DNA from: an uncultured Clostridia bacterium
GTDB lineage: Bacteria > Bacillota > Clostridia > Christensenellales > Borkfalkiaceae
NCBI GenBank assembly: GCA_947624805.1
Contig: CANQLW010000005.1
Coordinates: 1 to 48,952, forward strand
Direction: 5' to 3'
Length of the DNA: 48,952 nt
Shown: piece by piece, positions 39,501-48,952 of the stretch
Layout: every line of letters starts with the position of its first letter
Numbering within the stretch: the first letter of the stretch is position 1
Notes under the pieces: generated by a model
What the model was told of the DNA's origin: nothing
Seen by the model: only the letters and a program-made list of their open reading frames with translations
Databases searched by the model: none
Position numbers and translations under genes: made by a program

Positions 39501-42500
39501 TGTCGAGCAGCTCGTTCGAGGGCACGCTCGTGAGGGTCAATTCCGACACCGCGCTCAAGAACTACGGCCTTGTCGGCGAGGGCCTTACATACGGCGCTTC
39601 CGCGACGGTAGAGATCACCTCCACGACACTCAATGCGACCGTGAAATGCGACGAGACCACCGACTACACGACCGAACTCACCGTCAATGGCGCGACGGCG
39701 GAAGTCGAGAGCCTCGCGATCGGTTCGGCGAACGGCCTCAAGTACTTCGCCGCCCTCGTCAACGGCGGGAACGATTTCGCAGGGAAGACCGTCACTCTCC
39801 TTCAAAACATTGATTTGGGGGGGGAGAAGGATAACCAGTGGACTCCTATTGGGTTCTATGCCAATGACGGTAACTCGGCAAACAAGCCGTTCAAGGGTAC
39901 GTTCGACGGCGACAATAAGACAGTTTCCAATCTCTACTATGACGGCAGAGACAACGGCAAGGGCCTCTTCGGGTATCTCGGAGAGGGCGGCACGATCAAG
40001 AATCTCACCATTTCGGGCGCTCATGTGATCGGGCAAGCCGCGGTAGGCGCTCTCCTCGGCGCAGCCGAGAAAACCGGTACGGTTGAGAACTGCCATGTTA
40101 CGGGACTGATTGAGATCGGCGGCCATAACGGGACGACCGACTTTGAGAACATCGTCGGCGGCCTCATCGGTCAGGGAAGTTATCTGACGATTGTCAACTG
40201 CTCCGTTGTCGGTGCTGACGGCAGCTATGTGGAAGCGCACGGCAGTGTCGGCGGTCTTGTAGGTAGGCTCGCAGAAGGCCTGACCATTCAAAAGGCGACT
40301 GTCGAGAACATCGAAGTTCGCGGAAAGGCAAATCAGTATGGCGGCCCTGCGGGCGGTAATATCGGCGGTGTGGTCGGTCTTATCGGCTACAGCTCGACCG
40401 TTCAAGACGTAACTTTGAACAAAGTCACTGTTTTGACGAATGATAACGTCAACACGCTTGGCGCAGTCGTCGGCGGTGTAAGCAATGCAACCGGTACTGT
40501 GACGATTAACGGCATTTCCGCTCAGAACGTTACGCTTACGGGTGGCTCGAATGCGGCGAACCGTCCTCATAAAGGACTCGTCGGCGGAGCGGGCACCGAG
40601 AACGTTGTGCTCGAGGGTGAATGCGAATATGACATCACGCTCGGCAACGGGTTCCATGCAACAGAAACGAACTATGTGATTTACGACGCTACGGGTCTTG
40701 CCTATTTCGCAAGCAGCGTTGACGCAGGCAACAGCTATCAGGACGAAGTGGTTACCTTCTCCGCGGCCAATCTGACGCTCACCTTGAGCGAGACGTGGAA
40801 TCCCGTCGGTGTCGGCAAAGCTCCTACTTCGGGCACCTTGGTTGAATTCAAGGGCGAGTTCGACGGTAAGAATGCCGTTATCGAAAACGTCAATGTGACG
40901 CCTGCAGCGGATGACGAGAACACATATTATGCGTACGGTTTGTTCGGCGCTGTGAACGGAGCAAATCTCCACGACTTCACGGTCAGGAATGCAAACATCA
41001 ATGCACCTAAGGGGCACGGCATCGGTGTCGTTGCGGCTCAGTTGACAAGCTCTACGTTGAAGAACGTAAACGTTGAAGGCAACATCATCGTTCACGGTGC
41101 TCAGTATGTCGGCGGTATCGTCGGTCACGGCGTCGATGCAAACATTGAGAACTGCTTGATCAACATGACCGTTGCAGACGCGAACGGTGTCTTTGTCCAC
41201 AGCGATAAGGGCGGCGGCGTCATCGGTTACAATTCCGACGGCAACATCAAGAACTGCGTCGTCACGAACGTTTTGGTTGCGACAGCGACCAATGAAGGCG
41301 AACATTCTTGGGGTGCGCTCGGCGGTCTCGTTGGTACCTATGACAGCAAGGTCGGCGAAGTTTCCGGCAACACGCTTACGAATGTTAAGATCGACGCTTC
41401 CAATATGTCGATTACTGACAAAGATGGCGATGAATATCCCGGCACATGGCGCGGCAGGAGCGGCGCTCTTGCAGGGAATGCCGGAACAAAAAGCGAGGTA
41501 GACAATTACAGCCTCACCTTTGTGAACAACAAAGGTAACGTCACGATCATCACAGACGGGTTTGTACCTTTCGACAGCAGCAACGGCGCGCTCGTCGCTT
41601 CCGGTGAACGCTATATCGTGGGAGAGAACAGCGTCGATGTCAATTGGGACGGCTTGAAGCTCACGCAGGACGGCGTATGGCACGTCTCGACGCTCGACCA
41701 GCTGGCAAAACTTGCCGAGTATGTCGAAGCAGGTCATGATTACATCTCCGACAAAGAGTTCTCCACGGGTTATAGCTTCACGGGCGAGACGGTTGTCCTT
41801 GACAACGACATCGCTCTCACGCAGGGGGACGCGGTAAGCGGTTGGACGTCTATCGGGTCTTTGGCTCATCCCTTCAGCGGCACCTTCAAGGGATTGACGG
41901 GTGAAGAGAAGATCACGGGGCTCACGATCAATGCGGGCGATGACGCAACGGAAGGCAAGTACGGCTTCTTCGGTGTCCTCGACGGCGCAACAGTCGAGAA
42001 CATCATCTTCGAGGGTGCAAATATCACCGCTACGAAGGCAGAGGGTGTCGGCGTTGTCGCGAGCGAGGCTCTGAACGGTACTACAATCAACAATGTAACA
42101 GTCAAGGATTCAACCGTCAGCGGCGGTAAGTGGGTCGGCGGAATCGTCGGTTATGCCGGTGTGGTCGATCTCACGGATAACACCGTCTCGGGTTGCACGC
42201 TCAGTGTCCAGTTCCAGAAACTCGGCGCCCTCGCAGGTCATATTCAGGGCGGTGCAGAAGAGTCCCATGTCACGGGCAACACGGTTGCGAGCACGACGCT
42301 CACCGCGTTGAAGGCGGATGATAACGGCTACGGCGGCTACGGCACAGTCGGCGGCCTCATCGGCGGCGGTGGCGGTTCAGATTCCGCACTGCAGACCGTT
42401 GTGAGCCAAAACGTGTTTGGCGAGAACGTTACGATTAACGTTGAAGCCCTTGAAGTTGCAAATCAGGCATACACGGGCGCGATCGTCGGTAATCCCGGTA

Positions 42501-45500
42501 AATTCCTCATCGAGGGCAACGAGGGGACGATTACAATCGAAGTGTCTGCGGAAGCAAAAGTTACCGAAAAGGGTATCGTCGGTAATTATCTCAACAAGCG
42601 TTACACCCTTGGCGACAATCCTAAGCTCAATGTCGTATGGAATGGTCACGACCTTGCAGCCGAGGGCGTTAAGATCAACAACGAAGCTGACCTTGTATGG
42701 CTCAGGGACGTTGTCAACGGCGGCTCAACCTTCGAAGGGGAGACGATTCTCCTCACCGATAACCTCAATCTGGCGGGGGGGGGAGACCTCTAACTGGGAG
42801 CCGATCGGAACCTCCGAAAAACCCTTCAAGGGCTACTTCGACGGTCAGGGCCATACGATCAGCGGCCTTACCGTGACGGGTAGCGAGAACAGCAACTATG
42901 GCGGCCTCTTCGGGTACATCGTCGGCTCCGACACGCAGGCATCCGTCCGTAACCTCGTCCTTGTCAATGTCGATGTGACGGGTTACGCTGTCGCAGGCGC
43001 TCTCACGGGCGCGATCGAGAACGGTTCCCTTGAGCACATCACCGTCAAGGGCAACATCGAAATCGTCTCCGACAAACTCGGCGCGGTGAACCTCTCCGCA
43101 GCGGGCGGCGTCGCGGGCATCCTGTACGCGGCATCCCTCCACAACTGCAACGTGAGCTTCACCAATGAGCCCGCCGCGGCCAACATCTCCCGCCTCGCAG
43201 TCCTTCTGGACGAGCCGCAGGAGTCCCCCGTCACCAAGGGCACCATTTCGGCGCTCCAGTATGCAGGCGGTATCGCCGCAAAGCTCGACTTCTCGAAAGT
43301 GGAAGCCGAGGCCAAGGCCGATGTTACCTACTCCGACCTCCACGTCAGCAACATGACGATCAAGATCGAGGCTAAGGAAGAAGTTGAGATCGAGGGCAGC
43401 AAGGCAGCGGGCGGACTCGTCGGCACCTCCAATGCGACCGATGCTACGGTTTCGAGCCTCACCGTTGAGGACTCCGACGCCAAGAAGGTTGACATCGTCT
43501 ATCCTAAGGAAGAAGAGACTGTCAAGCACGGCGGTATCATCGGCGAAGAGTCTGCAGATAAGAAAGCGACGCAGGAAGAAGTTGCGACCGACGAGGTCAC
43601 GATCAACGGCGCAAAGATCAAAGACGGCATCTGCCTTGATGTCATCTCCGAAGGTTTCTATGAGGCCAACACCTATGTGAACGGCGAGAAATCCGAGGAT
43701 TCCGCGCAGCTCGCGCTCTGGTATGAGATCGACTCCGTAGAAGGTCTCAAGGCCTTCCGCGACAGCGTGAACGGCGCCGAGGGCAAGGCTGCGAACGATT
43801 ACAGCAAGAAGACTGTCAAGCTCTCCGCCGACCTCGATCTTGAAAGCAAGCCTTGGACGCCGATCGGCACGAGCGATCATCCCTTCAAGGGCAACTTCGA
43901 CGGTTGCGATTACACAATCTCCAATCTCACTGTGTCGAACACATATGCAGGTCTCTTCGGACTTGTTCGCGGCGACGCAATCATCGAGAATTTGACTGTT
44001 GTGTCTGCAACACTTACAGAGGTTCTCACGGGCAATGAAGCATATGCAGGTGCGATCGTCGGGAAGTTCCACCCGAGCGGCGACATCGCCAAGTTGAGCA
44101 ATCTCCATGTCGAGAATGTAAACGTTCTCACAGCGCACCGCTATGCGGGCGGTATCGTCGGTCAGAGCTATGGCCCGATCTATGAATGCACCGCGAAGAA
44201 CGTTACAATCAACGCTACGCCGAATCAGAACGGAGAGGGATACGATAACGGCGACAAGATTGGCGGTATCGTTGGCTGGTTCGCCGATGATGGCAGAGAG
44301 GACCTCAAGAATAACTACGCTGAGAACATCACGCTCAAAGCATATCGTGACGTCGGTGGCATCGCGGGTTATGCAGGTCGCGCGTATGCAGAAGGCAACA
44401 CCGTAAAGGGCGTAAAGATCACCGTCGATCAGGTCACCAATTACTATGAAGGTGCAGCGACCAACGCCGGTTATCTCTTCGGACGTCTCCGTGTTATTGA
44501 TTCTGATAACATCTCGGAAACGAATAGGTTCATGGAGTATAATGCCAACAACACGATCATCACGGGCGAAGGCATCGATTACTCCCTCACCTACAAGATC
44601 GGGAACAGCACGGCGCTCCAGAGCGCACTCAACGAAGCGACCGATTACGGTCCCACCACGATCAACCTCGCGGCGGGCACCTACACGGGGACGAGCACTC
44701 CCAGCACGATCAAACAAGAAATCAACGTAGTCGTTACAGGCTTTGGAATCCTCGCAGATGTTCGTACGGCGAATAAACCTACGAGCGGCGGTTTCAACCC
44801 TGAAAGGACGTACACCCGTAACATCAAGGATCTCACGATCCAGCCCGCAGAAGGCGTAGAAGAGGGCAAAGTGGTCTTCACTACATCCCTCGTGATGTAT
44901 GATTCTGTCAATAATCATGACGGGTTGACTGTTCTTACCTGTTTGAATGCAGACAACATCACCGTAAAGGGTCTCACTTTCGAAGATGTTGATCATCCGA
45001 TTTACTTCTACGACAGGAATGCTGACAGCCGTTGGAAGAATATCACCTTCGACGGAAATACGATGTCGTGGACGAATGCGCTCCATGGGACATCGGATGC
45101 ACAGAATGGTATTCACGTCTACTCCGAGAACGGCGAGAGCAATATCCTCAACGGTCAGTTCTTCATCGAAAACCTCACCGTGAAGAACAACAAGTTCACA
45201 AACACCGATTACGCGATCTATGCGCACAATGTGACCGGACTTACAGTTGTGAACAACGATTTCAATACCTATTGGCATTCTGCGGTCGGTACGCAGGGCT
45301 CCGCGACGGGCGGCGACGTCCTCATTCAGGGCAACCGTGTATGGAATACCGTTACCCCTCATGATGGCTCCGGCTTCATCCGTGGCTCGCGTTATCTCGG
45401 CGGCACCATGACGATTACGAACAACGTGTTCTATGGACAGGCGGCAAATCCCGACGAGGCAGAGGGACACAAACAGGCGCAACTTCTCATCAATATGAAG

Positions 45501-48215
45501 GAAGTCTTCAAGGGTGCCATTGCGACGAGCGGAAACAGCTGGGTCGCAGCGCCTTCTCCCGATCAGGCACAGGATGCAAAGTTGTACACGATCGTGGAGA
45601 AGAACGAGTCCAACCTCAATGTCACGGCAAGCGATGACGCTTATCATTGGCATCTTGAGCTTGTGATCGATTCCTACGAAGATAAGGGCGATGTTGCGGG
45701 CTTGAAGTCTTTGAGCAAAGATACGGCTAAATATCCTACGTCATTTGAGACTGCACTTACGATCACGGTTTTCGTTGACGGTACATTTGACCTCGGCAAT
45801 ACCGTTGTGGAGATTTCGGAGTTCAATGGCGAGTTCCACCTCATCGGCACTGACAAAGCGACGTCGATCATCAACGGTATGCTCAAGATCCAGACGACGG
45901 GCGCGGTCACGGCGGAGAACATCACCTTCCAGGCGGTCACGGGTACGACAGAGGGGAACATCATCCTCAACGTCATCGCGGGGAACGGCTTCACGATGAA
46001 GAACTGCACGGTCAAGCGCACGACTTCGGAAACGATCCCTTACGGCTATGTGCTCTCTGTCGTAGGTAATGCGACGATCGAGAATTCCGAGATCATCGCT
46101 CCGTTCAGCGCAGAATCCTTAAAGGATATGCCGAGCGCGCTCCAAGTTCTCAATGGCAAGCTCACGATGAGCGACAGTGTGATCGCGACCAACGGATTTG
46201 CACTCTTCGACTTCCATGTCAAGAATGCCGAGTTGACGCGCGTCACCTTCAGCGGACTTGACGGTTACTACGAAGGCACCGACATTACCGACAAGACTCT
46301 TGACGTGGCGATCAACTGCACGACCGTCGAGGACATCACCCTTGACGACTGCACGATCAAGCAGACGAAGGGCTATGCGATGATCATCGCGGGCCGGAAC
46401 TTCACGGTCAGGAACTGCAAGTTCGAGAACACGAACCAGTTCGATATTCTCCTTGGGTATATCGAAGCAAAGACGGTCGAAGGAAAAGACACACCCGAAA
46501 CTGTCTTCTGCCGGATCCAATCCGTCACGCTCGAAGGCAACAGCTTCAGCACAAACACGGCGGCCGGGTACTATCCCGTTGTGTTCGCAGACCTTGGCAT
46601 GAATTCTGACACGACGATCACTGTCCGCGGCAACAAGGTCAACGATTCTGAAGACAAGTTCGAGCTTGGGTTTGTTGCTCAGGCAACGGATTCTCTCCAG
46701 TACGCTTTGAATTTCCTCAGCGCTACGACGACGGAGAACATCGAACAGAAGATCGTTGTCGGGCTTCAGGCAAGCGAAGAGAATGGCGGCGAGTTCGTGC
46801 TTGACGCGCCCCTTACGATCAACGTTCCGCTCACCCTCCGCGGCGTGACGGGACATGAGACGATCAAGACGAGTCTTACAAGCGGTTCGCTCGTATTGGT
46901 CAACGCGGCAGGCGTTACGATCGAGAATCTCAATTTCGTGGAAACGGCAGATGAGACCGGTGAGTTCCAGTTCATCGGCGGCGTGGGCACATCCACGACC
47001 GTAAAAGGTTGCTCCTTCACGGGGAACTACAAGGACGGTGACGGTGAGATTTTCCGTGCGATCGTGTTCAATAAAGGAACGAGCGGTTATGTGATCGACG
47101 ATAACACCTTCACGAACGTTCGTCAGCCCGCCTATATCCAAGGCGAAGGGACGGTCACGAACAACACCGTCTCCGGCACGCGCGGCTTTGTCGTTGAGTG
47201 CAACTATGAGAACGTGTTCACGGGCAATACCTTTACGAACAATGTCGAAGACATCGCAATCATACCGGGTACAGACGGCAGCTGCGTTTACACGGTCGGC
47301 GACGCTATCACGATCAGCGTTGCAAACCACAATGCAAATGTTGATGTTCAGCCCCTCGGCTTGTTTGCGGTCGGCAATGTGCTCAAGGCAACGGGATTTG
47401 GCGGCGATGTGCCCGTGACGGCAAGTCAGGCATTCGTCAACATCCTGTCCTATCTGAACACCCTCAAGGGTGATAAGAAGAACACGACGCCTATCACCGT
47501 TCAGCTCAGCGAAGGGACCTATACGCCCGATGCGAACAATCAGTTCAGGCTCGAAGCGGACAATGTCAGCATCGTTGGCGCGGGTGTGAATGAGGACGGT
47601 TCCTACAAGACGGTCATCGACGCTCTGACCTATGAGTGCAGCGCTCAGGCGGGATTTGAGATCAGCGGCGACAACTGCTCCGTTTCCAACGTCAAGTTTG
47701 TGGCGAGCTCGGAGAGCGGCAATGTATCGGCGCTCAAGATCACGAAGCTCGACAATGAGACGACGATCGTTAAGAACTTCAACCTCACGAACGTTGAAGT
47801 TGTCGGCAAGAAAGGGCACGCGCTCAACCTTCACGGCGTTGACAATGTTACGGTCGACAATGTGAAGATCGGCGAACACGGCAAGTGCGGCATCTCGATC
47901 GCGAAGGCGACGGACGTTCTTATCAGGAACACGACGTTCACGTCGAAGAGCGGCTGGAGCTCGGATATCGGGTTCATGTACAACACGGGTGACGCTTACA
48001 TCACGCCCTGCGAAGTGACGATCGACTTTGCGACCTGCGTGTTTGCATGGAACAGCATCTACAGCGAGCGTCCCGCGGAAGCCGAGGGCGGCGTTGACAA
48101 GATCTACAGCGGCGCAACGCTTGAGAGCAAGGCGCTCATCGGTGAAGGGACTGCGCCCGAGGGCTGGACCTACACCGCAGCCGAAAGCGGCACGTGGACC
48201 TTGGTGCAGGCGTAA
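27563..48215 (+). CDS. Giant surface-anchored repeat protein (NGNWWIG + collagen-like + GLUG-like modules + beta-helix), frame interrupted at the G9 tract 42775-42783
   Basis: ORFs 27563-42793 and 42417-48215 are continuous in repeat architecture if one G is removed from the G9 tract (LNLAGG|ETSNWEPIGTSEKPFKGYFDGQGHTISGL); N-terminal TM helix SFITLLILIIVCACLMIAAVTTLGVGM; SD gaggag. Confidence 0.85.
27908..28590 (+). repeat. Coding repeat xIGxNGNWWIGxxDTxVxAxGxxG (at least five copies)
   Basis: YIGDNGNWWTANGDS, HIGTNGNWYIGDDDTGV, FIGDNGNWWIGTTDTQV, FIGTDGNWWIGTENTNI, SIGENGHWWVGSYDTGV. Confidence 0.85.
28967..29089 (+). repeat. Collagen-like Gly-X-Y segment in the giant protein
   Basis: GEKGDKGETGPQGPEGPQGKPGVDGSDGKDGNDGQDGVRG. 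Confidence 0.9.
29985..44150 (+). repeat. About 13 GLUG-like modules, roughly 1-kb period (W-[TE]-PIG...F.G.FDG..HTI.NL...GLFG...I.NL)
   Basis: W.PIG-type anchors near 29991, 31652, 32904, 33811, 35508, 36570, 37741, 38714, 39836, 40793, 41840, 42793, 43849. Confidence 0.85.
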
Positions 48216-48255
48216 CAGCAAGAAATCACGTCCTTTTCGGACGTAACGAAAAAAC

Positions 48256-48287
48256 CACCGACTTGGAAACAAGTCGGTGATTTTTTT
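48256..48287 (+). terminator. Intrinsic terminator caccgactt-ggaaac-aagtcggtg-atttttt after the giant gene
   Basis: 9-bp perfect stem plus T7. Confidence 0.9.
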
Positions 48288-48294
48288 GCGTTTG

Positions 48295-48515
48295 CGCCCC
48301 TCCTCAGTCACGCGGGGCGTGACAGCTCCCCCAGTGGGGGGGAGCCAAGGGTCGGACTCCGTTTGAGGGGATCCTTACTTCGCGGCAAAGCCGCTCGTGC
48401 CGCGCTTCGTGTAATAGAACGCGCGCGGGGCGAAACTTGCTCATCGGACTTCGTAATGCTCACTGTCTCAGGATGACGCAGGGGGGGAGGCTCCGCCGCA
48501 GGCGGTGGTGGGGGG
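48295..48515. repeat. Mosaic intergenic repeat block between the giant gene and secA
   Basis: gtgacagctcccccagtgggggggagc; ggactccgtttgaggggatccttac; cttgctcatcggacttcgtaatgctcactgtctcaggatgacgc. Confidence 0.8.
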
Positions 48516-48588
48516 GATGATGTCGACCTCAAAGCGGTGTCGTTCTTTGTCGATTGCATGAAATTCTCGAAAACCCCTGCAAATCGCT

Positions 48589-48616
48589 TTGATTTTTCGG
48601 AAAAATATTGTAAAAT
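48589..48616 (+). promoter_or_regulatory. Promoter TTGATT-N16-TAAAAT upstream of secA
   Basis: -35 48589-48594, -10 48611-48616. Confidence 0.5.
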
Positions 48617-48663
48617 AGACTGGTGAAAATCTGCGCTTCAGTGCGCTTTCCGAGGATATAAAC

Positions 48664-48952
48664 ATGGGACTCATTCGTTACATCAAAAACAGAGACGGCA
48701 GACGCAGCTTAAAAAAGCTCAACCGTACTGCCAACGAGGTCGAAAATCTTGCCCCGAAATATGCGGCGATGACGGACGCCGAGCTGCAATCGCAGACTCA
48801 GATCTTCCGTGAACGCTATCAAAAGGGCGAGACGCTCGACCAGATCCTGCCCGATGCCTTTGCCGCGCTCCGTGAGGCGAGCGGGCGCGTTCTCGGGATG
48901 AGGCATTTCCACGTCCAGATCATCGGCGGCATCTGCCTCTTCAAAGGCCGTA
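48664..48952 (+). CDS. secA: Preprotein translocase subunit SecA, 5' part (runs off window)
   Basis: [96 protein letters not shown]. Confidence 0.92.
   Translation, partial: MGLIRYIKNRDGRRSLKKLNRTANEVENLAPKYAAMTDAELQSQTQIFRERYQKGETLDQILPDAFAALREASGRVLGMRHFHVQIIGGICLFKGR

Noticed and set aside
42775-42793. Programmed -1 ribosomal frameshift at the G9 tract
   Set aside because: Restoring the downstream frame needs +1 (or -2), and no X_XXY_YYZ plus downstream structure was evident; replication/transcription slippage or a consensus error is simpler.
14-48515. Classical insertion sequence or integrative element
   Set aside because: No transposase, integrase or recombinase gene and no tRNA attachment site in the window; repeats are only short non-coding modules.

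Overview
The window is 48,952 bp, GC-rich and apparently chromosomal. It looks like a Clostridia-type Bacillota genome; this placement is inferred from gene content and is low confidence. Nearly all genes are on the + strand. The first half holds two tandem secreted GH51 alpha-L-arabinofuranosidase lipoproteins, a malic enzyme, a surface lipoprotein with collagen-like and GLUG-like repeats, an MscS channel, an L-arabinose pathway (FGGY kinase/araB-like, araD, araA), a GH36 alpha-galactosidase, a UDPGP-family uridylyltransferase, and a secreted ComEC-like MBL-fold lipoprotein. These are followed by housekeeping genes: recX, birA, nnr (NAD(P)H-hydrate epimerase/dehydratase), a nadD-YqeK fusion, rsfS and a DeoC-like protein. 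The second half (27563-48215) is essentially one giant surface-protein gene of about 6,880 codons. It has an N-terminal membrane anchor, NGNWWIG and collagen-like repeats, about 13 'W-x-PIG...F.G.FDG.GHTI' GLUG-like modules and a C-terminal beta-helix. It is interrupted by a +1-type frameshift exactly at a G9 homopolymer. The window ends in the 5' part of secA. The strongest candidate for something undescribed is a poly-G contingency system on the two GLUG-type surface genes. The giant gene has two poly-G tracts at equivalent repeat positions: G8 (39817, in frame) and G9 (42775, out of frame). In both, G8 reads through as '(L/A)GGE' and G9 gives a TAA within four codons. The smaller GLUG lipoprotein has a G8 tract inside its -35/-10 promoter spacer. 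Most intergenic gaps are filled with mosaic palindromic repeat modules, some carrying their own intrinsic terminators. No rRNA, tRNA, CRISPR array or transposase was seen.
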